NCBI GenBank assembly: GCA_020848995.1
Contig: JADLHA010000041.1
Location: forward strand, 33,418-97,417
Reading direction: 5' to 3'
DNA length: 64,000 bases
Origin: Saprospiraceae bacterium
Lineage (GTDB): Bacteria > Bacteroidota > Bacteroidia > Chitinophagales > Saprospiraceae
Shown: piece after piece, positions 35,648 through 45,349 of the stretch
How positions within the stretch are numbered: position 1 is the first letter of the stretch
Layout: each line of letters starts with the position of its first letter
Made by a program: the position numbers and the translations under genes
The notes under the pieces: generated by a model
Databases searched by the model: none
Told to the model about the DNA's origin: nothing
What the model saw: only the letters and a program-made list of their open reading frames with translations

Positions 35648-38600
35648 TTATTTTATGACAATCATTTTTCGCGTTGCATTGAAGCCATTGGCATCCAGAC
35701 GGTAGTAGAGTATTCCGGATTCGTCAATGTCCTCAGACTTAATCACGATGCTGTTCATGCCTGCCTTGGCTGCCGATGAGTAGGTCCTGATCACCGCACC
35801 AGCGATGTTGTACAGACTCAGGACAACCGGTCCATCGGTGGGAACGCGGAAGTACACTCTCGACTCACCAGCAAATGGATTGGGAACATTCTGGAAGAGG
35901 GCATAAGCACCGTCGCCAAATGCGTTGCCACCGTCGCTAAAACGGAATCCAACACGTGCATCACCATCCGGAGTATACGCCTCAGAGCTAAACCGGTCAG
36001 TCGCGATATTGATTCCACATTGCGACAGCAAAGCATTTTGTCTGGCTCTCAATTCAATGTAAAACAGGTCTGCGCCCGCTTCAGGCAAAAGCAGGCCGTC
36101 AGCATTCCAGCTCATCCGGACAATACCCGGTTCGATATGATAGTGTTCACCCTGAACGGAGATCAAACCGTTCTGCATTGAGACGAACTCGAGCATTTGA
36201 GGATTAAAAGACATGGAGAACTGCATTCCATAGAAGCCAGCCGCTTCGGAGGTCCTAAGTGGCATCCAGTAGGTCTGGCCCGCATTCAAAAGAGCATCCT
36301 GCGACTCCAAAGTAAGCTGGTTGCGATAGCGCGACGTTTGGGATGAGAATCCCGTGTTGGCCTCTCCGGTGACATCACCGGTTTTTACCGCTACAAAATC
36401 CCTGTCCATTAGCTCCCCATTGGTGTGAGCAATGTTCACATCCGTAGCGAAGTTCATGTAATTATCGAATGTCAGAGGAAACGCTGCATCGATAAAATTC
36501 CAGGACCGGTTGTTGTCAAATCCAGACTGTACGCCTAGAATGAGTTTCCGGAGTTCCGACACGTCCCTTGCCGTGATTGAACCTGAACGGTTTACATCTG
36601 CAGCAACCAGTTTATAAGGAGAGTCGAGCAATTCCAAACCAAGAATATGACGTTGAATCTTGACGATGTCTTTCGTCGTGATCCCCTGCGCTGGGTCAGC
36701 ATCGTAGCTCGCCGCCATCTGATAGCTGCTGTTCATGTCAAGCCCACTAAACAGGTATTCACCCTGGGCACCAGTCTTGATCTGGCGCTGGGCGCCCCGA
36801 ACATCGCTCAGGTTTACGACAACTTCCGGTGAGGGATTGCCGTTGTAACCCCTAATAAACCCATTCAAGGAAAAGAATCCAGGCACATCAGGGCATGCAT
36901 CCTGGTTGTCCTGCAAGACAATGTTGGTTAAACAAAAGTCGTTGTTGCCCGCGTTATCCGTGATGTATATCGTTACCGGGAGGGTGTCGCTTTTTCCGTT
37001 GGCAATGTCGGAACAGGTGAATTCCCTCGAAGTTTGCGAAATATCAGCTGAAAAAGAATATTTTAATTCTGCGGGATCTGTACAGTTGTCTTCGCCTCTG
37101 ATCACCAGGTCGTTTGCCCACACGGTAACGGATCCTGAATTCTGCATTAATACGGTAACTAAACCATCTTTACAATAAGGAGTTGGCCTTTTGCAATCCC
37201 TCACGCGAATGAGGTAGCTACAACGGGACTCATTACCACACTGGTCCTTTACCACCCAGGTAATCCGATGAGTACCTTCCTTCAGGCCATAGGTAAATTT
37301 GTTTCGCGATCCCTTTGCATCTTCAGAACCATCGTCATTGAGGTCCAGTGAATAACTCCAGCGCAATTCTGCTTGAGGAGTGCAACGGTCCGTTGCCGTC
37401 GCCTCAAAGGTATAGTTCACCTGGCATTGGGATTCAATGCAAAGGTCTTTGTCGTCACAAGAGCTTGAAAATTCAGGCCCTTCGGCATTGATGAGCTTGA
37501 TGACCTGAGTATGATACCATATTCCATGTCCTTTGACAGGATCATAGGTGCACCAGTCGATGACGGTCCACTTCCGCAAGATTTTGTAACAGACGCCTTC
37601 CACAAAATTGAAGACGAGGTCTTCGTAAGTAGCTACCGGAAGGTTGCAATGATCCCTGTTCAGATAAACCGGTTTGCCGGTAACCGCGGGATCCGCAGCA
37701 TCGACGCAACCGTCCAGAACGAGATCATCAGGCCACAGGATGTCCTCCCATACAAACGGATCGTCATCATATACCGTGATCACTTGTTGACAGGAATCCC
37801 GCAGTCCGCCATTGTCTATGGCTATAAATTCCCGGATGATCTGACCGAGATTGCATGTATTCAAATAATTGTAAATACGGGTCTCGATCCGGACCTGACA
37901 GTTATCCGTTGCGCTGGCTTCGCCAAAAACGCTCAGGTCTGTTAAGTCAGTTTCGCAATCAACCCTCACATCATCGGGACAATTAATGATTGGAGGAAGC
38001 TTGTCCTGTACGATGGCTTGCACCATGCATTCACTTGAATTGTTGTTTTGGTCAATGACCCGAAGAACGACGGTGATGCCATCTGCATCGGAAACGTCCT
38101 GGCAGCAGAACTCTGCGTTGTCCTTAAAGGTAGTGCTGCCGCATGGGCCAGGGTCCATTCTCCGCACCTTAAAACTGACAGATCCACAATTATCGTGGCT
38201 GTGATCGTCAAAAACCGACGCAGGCACTGTAGCTTTGCCGGTAGACCCCAGCGATATGACCGTCTTTTCATGGCACACAGCTACGGGAGGCGTGCGATCA
38301 ACCACCTCTATATCAAACTGACAGCGGGTTGAGTTGCCACATCCATCCGTGATCGTGTAATATATCCAGTTACACCCCAGAGGCATATTGAATACCTGGT
38401 ACCTGCCATCGGGCAGTTTAATGATGTTATGATCGGTGCCCAGACCCGCAACGGGCGTACAATTTTTGGGATCTATAGCCGGCAAGTGTTTGACGTCGTA
38501 GGTCCATCCAGAGCAGTTTTCAGTGACGTACGGCGTATAATCGTTGACAATGGTAGATGGGGTAAGATCCTCCGGAACGGGCAGGATCAGGGATCCGGAA

Positions 38601-40069
38601 CAATTCCAGGGATTGGTATTCACCGTATAATTTTTTGGACAAACGACCTTGGGAGCCGAGGTATCGACCACCTTGATCAGCTGCGGAAAGTCGATGCGGA
38701 ATTCAGGGTTACACCAATCAAGAATCAGCCACCGGCGAATGAGTTTGTAGGTGCCGGGGCAAACCTGAATGGTATCGTCGCTGAAATCGTACTGTATGTT
38801 TCCACAGTAAATACCTGCTGGCTTACCCGTTCCCTGTGCCGTGGTATCCGGCATCCCGGATGGAAGCTTTGGCCAGTTTCCATTGCAACTCAGCGCTGGC
38901 AGGTGACCAGGCAGTCCATCGTAATGCGGGGGCAAGGTAATGTCGCCCAAGGTACCTCTTTGAAGGTCGATGGTATCGTAACAACAGGCCACATAACCGC
39001 CCGGATCGGTAGCGCACCATTTTCGGTATATGGTCGCACTCAGGTCGGCATTCGTGCAATCGTATTTGACAAGGCTGTCTTTGTAGGTAAGGTAAACGAT
39101 GCCGCAGGAGTCGATGCCGGTTACGATGTAAGGATAAATGTTGAGATTAACGTGCGAGGTATCTACCGGAAATCCATAGGCAAGAGGAGATACATCCGAC
39201 GAACAACTCACCGTATCGCGTGGTCTGCAATTCAGTGTTGGTGGGGATTTGTCCTCTAACACAATGTATCCCCAGCAACGATTGCCGCAAACGATGTTTC
39301 GCACGCTAACGGTAAGCCGCTTGTTCAGGTATTGGCTGGTAATAGGGAGCGTCAGCAGTGTATTTCCATCATAAACACTCACCTCGTAAAATCCGAGATC
39401 GGCACACGCTGCGGGCTCACCTTCCAGGATCATAGAAGGCAGGATTTCCGCTTCACAATGCGTATTCATCGAAATCTGAACCTGGTTGTTGCAGGTCATC
39501 TGGCAATCCGTCCAACAGTTCGGAATATCGACGTAATTTGAAAATACGAACTGCTCGGGATTATTGAAGCCAACTGCAAAGTTATTGCTCAGAATGGCCG
39601 GAGCCCCGACTGCGTATGGATTGACCTCGACACGGATCTCATAAATCACCGTATCGTTCGCAAGCATAACAGCACCTGATGCCACTACATTGTTAAGCAC
39701 TCCGTCAAACCCAGGGTTTATTGCACCGGGCAAAGCAGAAGGAGAGAAATACACAATCGCAGGTGCCCCGACGACAGAAACAAATGCGCTACCCAGCCGG
39801 GATGGCAGATCCAATCGGTCATACGTGGAGATTCCAAAAGCTCCTCCAAAAATGGTAGTACGTACCTGTAGTCTGAATACAGCATCAAAATGTCCGGGAG
39901 TACCACTGGTCGGTGCAGCCACGGATACAAGAGACTTATTCAATACTGGCTGAGCTACTACCCGAACAGAAGCTAGGGTCACTAGCAAAACCAGCATACT
40001 GAAGACCAGCCCGAGCGGGTAATTTTCCCGCAATCCGAAGAGCCTGCCCGTACAGTTGTTCGTGTTCAT
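35648..40069 (-). CDS. Giant secreted HYR-type protein with dockerin-like, cohesin-like and T9SS domains (paralogue B)
   Basis: This ~1473-aa paralogue of its two neighbours has a hydrophobic signal (LGLVFSMLVLLVTLASVRVVAQ). It has an extra N-terminal cohesin-like domain (VLNKSLVSVAAPTSGTPG) before the module ending CWGYIVLEDKSPPTLNC, followed by the Cys-rich HYR-type series (LPPIINCPDDVRVDCETDL). The carboxypeptidase-regulatory-like domain, the dockerin-like pair (QGITTKDIVKIQRHILG; AADVNRSGSITARDVSELRK), the main cohesin-like domain (WMPLRTSEAAGFYGMQFSMSF) and the T9SS tail (ALFQNVPNPFAGESRVYF) follow. ATG 40069 gives the best signal peptide; earlier in-frame ATGs exist at 40102 and 40183. 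A run of seven G lies at 40187-40193 upstream. Confidence 0.82.
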   Translation of the reverse strand: MNTNNCTGRLFGLRENYPLGLVFSMLVLLVTLASVRVVAQPVLNKSLVSVAAPTSGTPGHFDAVFRLQVRTTIFGGAFGISTYDRLDLPSRLGSAFVSVVGAPAIVYFSPSALPGAINPGFDGVLNNVVASGAVMLANDTVIYEIRVEVNPYAVGAPAILSNNFAVGFNNPEQFVFSNYVDIPNCWTDCQMTCNNQVQISMNTHCEAEILPSMILEGEPAACADLGFYEVSVYDGNTLLTLPITSQYLNKRLTVSVRNIVCGNRCWGYIVLEDKSPPTLNCRPRDTVSCSSDVSPLAYGFPVDTSHVNLNIYPYIVTGIDSCGIVYLTYKDSLVKYDCTNADLSATIYRKWCATDPGGYVACCYDTIDLQRGTLGDITLPPHYDGLPGHLPALSCNGNWPKLPSGMPDTTAQGTGKPAGIYCGNIQYDFSDDTIQVCPGTYKLIRRWLILDWCNPEFRIDFPQLIKVVDTSAPKVVCPKNYTVNTNPWNCSGSLILPVPEDLTPSTIVNDYTPYVTENCSGWTYDVKHLPAIDPKNCTPVAGLGTDHNIIKLPDGRYQVFNMPLGCNWIYYTITDGCGNSTRCQFDIEVVDRTPPVAVCHEKTVISLGSTGKATVPASVFDDHSHDNCGSVSFKVRRMDPGPCGSTTFKDNAEFCCQDVSDADGITVVLRVIDQNNNSSECMVQAIVQDKLPPIINCPDDVRVDCETDLTDLSVFGEASATDNCQVRIETRIYNYLNTCNLGQIIREFIAIDNGGLRDSCQQVITVYDDDPFVWEDILWPDDLVLDGCVDAADPAVTGKPVYLNRDHCNLPVATYEDLVFNFVEGVCYKILRKWTVIDWCTYDPVKGHGIWYHTQVIKLINAEGPEFSSSCDDKDLCIESQCQVNYTFEATATDRCTPQAELRWSYSLDLNDDGSEDAKGSRNKFTYGLKEGTHRITWVVKDQCGNESRCSYLIRVRDCKRPTPYCKDGLVTVLMQNSGSVTVWANDLVIRGEDNCTDPAELKYSFSADISQTSREFTCSDIANGKSDTLPVTIYITDNAGNNDFCLTNIVLQDNQDACPDVPGFFSLNGFIRGYNGNPSPEVVVNLSDVRGAQRQIKTGAQGEYLFSGLDMNSSYQMAASYDADPAQGITTKDIVKIQRHILGLELLDSPYKLVAADVNRSGSITARDVSELRKLILGVQSGFDNNRSWNFIDAAFPLTFDNYMNFATDVNIAHTNGELMDRDFVAVKTGDVTGEANTGFSSQTSRYRNQLTLESQDALLNAGQTYWMPLRTSEAAGFYGMQFSMSFNPQMLEFVSMQNGLISVQGEHYHIEPGIVRMSWNADGLLLPEAGADLFYIELRARQNALLSQCGINIATDRFSSEAYTPDGDARVGFRFSDGGNAFGDGAYALFQNVPNPFAGESRVYFRVPTDGPVVLSLYNIAGAVIRTYSSAAKAGMNSIVIKSEDIDESGILYYRLDANGFNATRKMIVIK

Positions 40070-40194
40070 AATGGATAATTTATGAGTGGTAAAACGATTC
40101 ATGTTCGCGACAATTTTTGAGATCTGAAAAACGGTTCTTATTGAGATTCGATTCATTTTTTTTAATTTTTTGCCCAAGAACAAAGCGGGGGGGT

Positions 40195-40218
40195 CACCTG
40201 TCAGTTAAGAGACGGGTG
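40195..40218. other. Intercistronic hairpin between giant paralogues C and B
   Basis: CACCTGTC-AGTTAAGA-GACGGGTG can form an 8-bp stem with one G-U pair directly after the paralogue C stop. On the reverse strand it is followed by seven C rather than T residues. Confidence 0.45.
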
Positions 40219-40222
40219 TACT

Positions 40223-43200
40223 TTATTCCATGAGCAGCATTTTGCGCATTGCTTTATTTTCATTCATTTCGAGTTGGTAATAGAGAATGCCTGTTCCCTT
40301 CAGGTCCTCGCGGGTGAGCGCAATGTGATTCAAACCCGCCAGGCCAGCAACCCGCTGACTGTAAATTCTTTTTCCATCCAGGTCAAAGACCGACAAAACT
40401 GCATCACCCGCCTCCGGAAGGTTGAAGAAAATAGAGGTTCCCTGATCAAAGGGATTGGGCTGATTCTGGTAAAGGAAGAATCCATTGACCAGTGTGTTGC
40501 CAGTCCTGAAGCGGAAATCGATTTCCCTGGATTCCAGATCCGCATCGTACATTTCTGAAGTAAAACCATTAGCCAGCACCAGTGCATTGCTGAGCCTTGC
40601 CGAACCGAGCGTTTCAAACTCCAGGTAAAACAGGGGCTTACCAGGAATAAGCTGCAAGTTTTGGTCGCAGCTCAGGCGAACCACCTCGGCCTGGTAGTCG
40701 ATTGCATAATTCGCATCGTTGATCTCGATCAACCCTCCCGTGACCTCCTTAAGCCTCAGCAATTTTGAGTTGAAGCTGAAGGCAAGCTGCATGCCGGAGA
40801 AAGCAGTCTCCTGTCCCGCATAAACGGGAATTCTGATTAGTTCTCCAGTCTTAACTTCCAGGTCATTCACATGCAGTTCAAAACTTGCATGGTGGCGCTG
40901 CGAAGAGCCCTGCAGGTTGTTGGTTCGTGCGTTTCCGTTGACATCGCCAAGTTTAACGGCAATGAAGTCCTGCTCAACCAATTCACCACCCATTTTGGCA
41001 ATCTGGCCCTGTTCTTCAAAAGGCCAAGGGCTCAACGGATTGGCGAAATTCTGGGTGGAAGAAATAAATCTCCAGGACTTTCCCGCAGGAAGCTGCTGAG
41101 TCAGTCCAAGGATCATCCGGCGCAAGTCAGAAACGTCCTTTGCTGTAATGGTCTGTGAGTTGTTGACATCTGCTGCGATGACCTTATAAGGCGACTCGAG
41201 CACCTGCAGACCAAGAATATGGCGTTGGATGAGCACAATATCCAGGGTCGAAATGCCATTCATGGGGTCGTCCTCTTTCTGAGCACTGACCGTATAGGCT
41301 TCGTTTAACGGAAGTCCAATGAAAGCATAATTGCCGTCTGCACCGGTAATGTTGACTTTAGGCATTCCAGGCATCTTTGCATCCAGTTGTACCTGTGCAT
41401 TCTCAACTTTAGAATAGGATTCGTTATAGACAGATCCCTTTAAATTTCCGGTTGTTCCACCACCGAGGTTGTCGGGACAGGCATTTCCGATACCATCCTG
41501 AATGATCACCTTGGTATCGCAAAAGTCACTGTTATTGTTGTCATCAAACACATAGATGCTAACATTAAAAGTGTCCGCGACGCCATTCTGAATTTGTGGG
41601 CAAGTGTAGGTCCGGCTCGTATTCGATGGATTGCTCGAAAAGGCAAAACGAAGTTTATCAGAAGCCGTACAGTTATCCTTACTGCCGGCATTGAAGTCTT
41701 TAGCCCAGATGGTTACCTGTCCGGTACTCGGCATAATGACCGTGATGAGGCCGGTATTGCAGAAGGGAGTAGGCTTCTTGCGATCGACAATCGTAAATAG
41801 ATAAGAGCAGGTCGAAGTGTTTCCACACTGGTCGCCTACGGTCCAGCGGATGCGATGGGTTCCCACCGGGTAGGTTCCACTTGCGTTGTTTCCGGTCCCG
41901 TAGAAGTCGACAGATCCGTTATCGCGAAGGTCAATTTCCCAGCTATACAACAATTGCGCAGGAAGGCAATCGTCCGTAGCCTCCAAAGTCAGGGTCGCGA
42001 AACCATTGCAATCATCGCTTATCCCGTCAAATGACAAGTTAGAGCAGGGCGTCAAAATAGTTGGCTTTACTGAATTATTGATTTTGATTACCTGTGTCCG
42101 CGTCCATCGCCCGGCACCCGTCGTACTATTAAAGATGCACCAGTCGACCACCGTCCAAGTTCGCAACACTTTGAAGCAAACATTCTCGACTACGTTAAAC
42201 ACCTTGTCTTCATACGTTGCTACAATCCCGGAACAGGTGGTATTTGAAGGCCAGCTGGGCTTTCCGGTCACATCAGGACTTACGCTTGGGTGGCATCCAT
42301 TGGTGATCACGGTGTCGCGCGGCCAAACAATAGAGGTCAAACCATTAAATAATGTAGAGTCCATAACAGTAATGGTTTGCTTACAAACCTTATATGGATT
42401 AAAATCATCAAAAAACGTATCCCTTCGCGTTATCGTTCCCTTTCCGCAATTATCAAAAACATAACTAACTGCACTTAGATGGTGCAGATTGCAGTCCTCA
42501 ATAACGAGTTGATCGTATCCCCACAGATGGGGTTGTGCAAGGGTATTGTTTGTCGGATCATAGATCAGGATGGGATCTATGTCCTCTGTCCGAGTTTCGT
42601 AACTTCCAAATACCGACAAATCGGAATAATCAAACTCGCACGAAATGGTAATGTTCGGCAAACACTGAACGACAGGTGGCTTTTTATCCTGAATGGTCAC
42701 CTCGACCATGCACTCATTGGTATTTCCTGCCTTATCGGTGACCTGCAGTACGACCGTCAACGGGTTATTCGGAATATCTGAACAACAGAATTCAACGTAA
42801 TCTCCAAAGAGGGCATCGTCCTTAACCGGATCCGGGCAATCCCCCGGAACCATTCTCCTGACTTTGAAGCCACCCATTTCGCAGTTATCATGAGAGCCGT
42901 CGTCAAAAGTGATGGCATATACTTTAGCGGTACCATCATCCGTAAGAGTAACTACGGTCTCCAGGTCGCAGACGGCAATGGGGCGTGTGCGCTCGTGGAC
43001 AAACACTTCAGAAGCACAGGTATCGACATTCCCACATTGATCTTTACCAATAAAGAGTATCCAGGAAATGCCAACGGGCAGGTGCAGTACCTTATATGTA
43101 GAATCCGTAAGCTTGATGATCCCCGACTGGGTGGCATCGATGGCCGATGGGGGAAGGCTGGTATCTGCCGCTCGCTTTACCCAAACTTCAAAGGTCACGG

Positions 43201-44542
43201 AGCTGCATTCCTTGACGACCGTAGGCAGCTTGACGATTGCCTCCCCCTCACATAAGTTAGGAAGGGTAGAAATTTCCTGATCGGGATTACACGTGAGAAT
43301 CGGTCCCCTGTCGTCGAGCACTTTGATCACCTGAATGCAGGAAGTTTGCCTACCGGTACACCAGTCTGCCACAATCCACTCGCGCAGGATCTTGTAGCTC
43401 CCGGGACAGATGTTTAATTTAATATCAATATAGGTGTAGTTGATGTTGCGACAGCGTGCAAAAGTCGGGTAGCCCGTTGTGTCAGGATGGGGGTTGCCAA
43501 GGCTGTCTTTTGGCCAGTTATCACCGCAATAAAATGCGGGCATCTGTATGTTGTCAAAATTAGGGGGGCAGGTTACAGCCCCGATATCGCCAACCTGAAT
43601 CAGGATGGTATCTGTACATTCAAATACATTTCCATAAGCATCTGTAGCCTTCCAATCGCGGAAAACTGTATCGATGTATGGCACAGGAGGTGGACAGTCA
43701 ACATGAACGATCCGGTCAGTGTACGTGATCGTCGTTGACCCGCAATTATCTACCAGAGAACTGTTGGACGTATAGGTATGTCCACTGACCCAGCTTGGAT
43801 CAGGCGCTCCGGGTGGCATGGGAAATCCGATGTCCTCAGGAGCATAATCCGCATCGCAGGCTACGATGAAAGTATCGCAAACCAGGAGCGGCGGAAGTTT
43901 GTCTTCGACCAACACATAGCCCCAGCAATAGGTGCCTGAACAAACATGGTGCACTTCCACAATCAGGTATTTCCCCAGGTGGCTACCATTGACAAATGGA
44001 CTCGTAGGAATCACGTTTCCGGTAACGGGATCCTTCAGGACAACAACGTAATCGAGGCTGTCGTAGGTCCCCTCCAGAATGTGACCAACCAAAACCTCCC
44101 CGTTGCATTGTTCGTCCAAGGAGAGGTTTATGGTATCGTTGCAATAGGTAGGAGGTGCAAAGCTGCCAGAGACGTGCACGTTAAAGATATCCGTGCAAGT
44201 CACAGGGTTACCAATGCTAAAGGTGAGTTGATAATTCCCCGGCACAGTACCGTAATCAATGATGAACCCGCGAAATCCAGGAGTCAGGTTTGTTACCGTA
44301 ACTCCCCCAGGTACTATCGGGGTGACACCCAGGAAATACGTGTTCAAATTGTTGTAAGGGTTGATCGTCAGCGTATCCGTCTCGCCCTCGCAGGCCAGAG
44401 TCCTGACGCCGCCAAGAGGAGAAGGTGTCCCGCAAGGCTGGCCCCAGAGGCTACCCACGCCAAAGAACAGTAAAATCAAGCCTGGCAAGCCCATCCGCAA
44501 CACGCAGTGTCTACACAGGGGCGCAAGTATTGGTTTGTTCAT
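40223..44542 (-). CDS. Giant secreted HYR-type protein with dockerin-like, cohesin-like and T9SS domains (paralogue C)
   Basis: This ~1439-aa protein is first in the tandem trio. The signal peptide is within MNKPILAPLCRHCVLRMGLPGLILLFFGVGSLWG. It lacks the N-terminal cohesin-like domain of paralogue B and has a short beta domain (TLACEGETDTLTINPYN) before the module ending CWGYVLVEDKLPPLLVC. The HYR-like Cys-rich series follows (PPVVQCLPNITISCEFDYS), then GNLKGSVYNESYSKVENAQ (carboxypeptidase-regulatory-like), the dockerin-like pair (NGISTLDIVLIQRHILG; AADVNNSQTITAKDVSDLRR), the cohesin-like domain (RIPVYAGQETAFSGMQLAFSF) and the tail (FLYQNQPNPFDQGTSIFF). ATG 44542 is preferred over 44575 for the signal peptide. 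A G7 run sits about 90 nt upstream. Confidence 0.82.
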   Translation of the reverse strand: MNKPILAPLCRHCVLRMGLPGLILLFFGVGSLWGQPCGTPSPLGGVRTLACEGETDTLTINPYNNLNTYFLGVTPIVPGGVTVTNLTPGFRGFIIDYGTVPGNYQLTFSIGNPVTCTDIFNVHVSGSFAPPTYCNDTINLSLDEQCNGEVLVGHILEGTYDSLDYVVVLKDPVTGNVIPTSPFVNGSHLGKYLIVEVHHVCSGTYCWGYVLVEDKLPPLLVCDTFIVACDADYAPEDIGFPMPPGAPDPSWVSGHTYTSNSSLVDNCGSTTITYTDRIVHVDCPPPVPYIDTVFRDWKATDAYGNVFECTDTILIQVGDIGAVTCPPNFDNIQMPAFYCGDNWPKDSLGNPHPDTTGYPTFARCRNINYTYIDIKLNICPGSYKILREWIVADWCTGRQTSCIQVIKVLDDRGPILTCNPDQEISTLPNLCEGEAIVKLPTVVKECSSVTFEVWVKRAADTSLPPSAIDATQSGIIKLTDSTYKVLHLPVGISWILFIGKDQCGNVDTCASEVFVHERTRPIAVCDLETVVTLTDDGTAKVYAITFDDGSHDNCEMGGFKVRRMVPGDCPDPVKDDALFGDYVEFCCSDIPNNPLTVVLQVTDKAGNTNECMVEVTIQDKKPPVVQCLPNITISCEFDYSDLSVFGSYETRTEDIDPILIYDPTNNTLAQPHLWGYDQLVIEDCNLHHLSAVSYVFDNCGKGTITRRDTFFDDFNPYKVCKQTITVMDSTLFNGLTSIVWPRDTVITNGCHPSVSPDVTGKPSWPSNTTCSGIVATYEDKVFNVVENVCFKVLRTWTVVDWCIFNSTTGAGRWTRTQVIKINNSVKPTILTPCSNLSFDGISDDCNGFATLTLEATDDCLPAQLLYSWEIDLRDNGSVDFYGTGNNASGTYPVGTHRIRWTVGDQCGNTSTCSYLFTIVDRKKPTPFCNTGLITVIMPSTGQVTIWAKDFNAGSKDNCTASDKLRFAFSSNPSNTSRTYTCPQIQNGVADTFNVSIYVFDDNNNSDFCDTKVIIQDGIGNACPDNLGGGTTGNLKGSVYNESYSKVENAQVQLDAKMPGMPKVNITGADGNYAFIGLPLNEAYTVSAQKEDDPMNGISTLDIVLIQRHILGLQVLESPYKVIAADVNNSQTITAKDVSDLRRMILGLTQQLPAGKSWRFISSTQNFANPLSPWPFEEQGQIAKMGGELVEQDFIAVKLGDVNGNARTNNLQGSSQRHHASFELHVNDLEVKTGELIRIPVYAGQETAFSGMQLAFSFNSKLLRLKEVTGGLIEINDANYAIDYQAEVVRLSCDQNLQLIPGKPLFYLEFETLGSARLSNALVLANGFTSEMYDADLESREIDFRFRTGNTLVNGFFLYQNQPNPFDQGTSIFFNLPEAGDAVLSVFDLDGKRIYSQRVAGLAGLNHIALTREDLKGTGILYYQLEMNENKAMRKMLLME

Positions 44543-44954
44543 AGTCAATGGTTTATAAAATTCGGTTTTGCTCATTGGTCAAAAGGGATCTCAGGAGCGC
44601 CCATGCGCCCATGATTCATGTGCTATACAGTAGGGGGGGTGGGAAGTTGGACCTGAGTGCCGATAGCAATCACCCAAGCCAACACCACAGGTGTGCAAGG
44701 AATATTCCAAAAAAGGCTTATAACTGACTAAGTATGCTTGCCAGTTGACATGTGTTCATATTAGTAATATTTACCATTTATATACATTTATTAAGCATTT
44801 ATATACGCTTTAAAAAAAGGATGTATCCGCAAAAAAAAAATACATACCCACATCATTCACCGCCGTGTGAGAGGTCACTGCATAGCCTGGCCTGCCAAAG
44901 ACAAAGCCCTGCGCTTACCGTTGGCCACATCACTGAAACGAGACCGTTCCAAGC

Positions 44955-45187
44955 TTAAGGGCACTTCTACCCCCCCCTGCTGCGCCAGCCAGCCCGCACA
45001 GGCTCACGCGCTCAATGAATTTAGCTTCACAATCCTTCGTTGCAGCTCAGTCAGTTATTGCTCCACATAGCTTCCTTCGCTGCGCCTCGGCTTGTTTTGC
45101 TAAATTCATTCTGTCATCAACAGGGAGAGGAGGGAGGCAGCCCTTTTCATTCTGGCATCAACAGGGAGTTTTTAGAAGTGCCCCTAA
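44955..45187. repeat. TIR-bounded repeat element, copy 2 (long form)
   Basis: A 233-bp element inverted relative to copy 1. The ends TTAAGGGCACTTCTA and TAGAAGTGCCCCTAA match as inverted repeats at 14 of 15 positions. Next to the left end is a C8 run (44970-44977). An inner perfect 12-bp inverted repeat, AATGAATTTAGC (45014-45025) and GCTAAATTCATT (45099-45110), flanks a 73-bp segment missing from copy 1. About 1.6 copies of the 41-bp unit follow. Confidence 0.85.
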
Positions 45188-45253
45188 GAGCAGTGCTCAA
45201 CTATCTGCAAAGAGAATTTGATCCTAGGGGAAAACCGCTACACCGTAAAAGGA

Positions 45254-45278
45254 AAAAAGGGCCATAGTGGCCCCTTTA
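45254..45278 (-). terminator. Rho-independent terminator of the DUF3667-like/lipoprotein operon
   Basis: Reverse strand: AAAGGGGCCA-CTA-TGGCCCTTTT with a one-base bulge, followed by TTCCTTTTAC. It lies about 70 nt after the lipoprotein gene stop. Confidence 0.75.
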
Positions 45279-45349
45279 AAAGATATCATGAAGAATTCCT
45301 AAACTTAACCCGCCGAGAAAGTCCAACCAGGTACCAAAGACTGCAACGC

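Larger units (their letters stand above)
44576..45349. other. 774-bp intergenic region with repeat copy 2 and a terminator
   Basis: No convincing gene is present. The region holds, left to right, a G7 run (44633-44639), a very A/T-rich stretch (about 44740-44850) that is the likely place for the promoter of the giant-gene trio, repeat element copy 2 (44955-45187) and the terminator of the lipoprotein gene (45254-45278). Small ORFs here lie in the repeat and change frame within its 41-bp units. Confidence 0.6.

Noticed and set aside
38429-39259. Forward 276-aa ORF opposite paralogue B
   Set aside because: Shadow frame; no signal peptide or family features, and the reverse frame is a paralogue of its neighbours.
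31247-44542. Cellulosome-type carbohydrate degradation cluster suggested by the dockerin-like domains
   Set aside because: No glycoside hydrolase, carbohydrate-binding module or SusC/SusD gene is present nearby.
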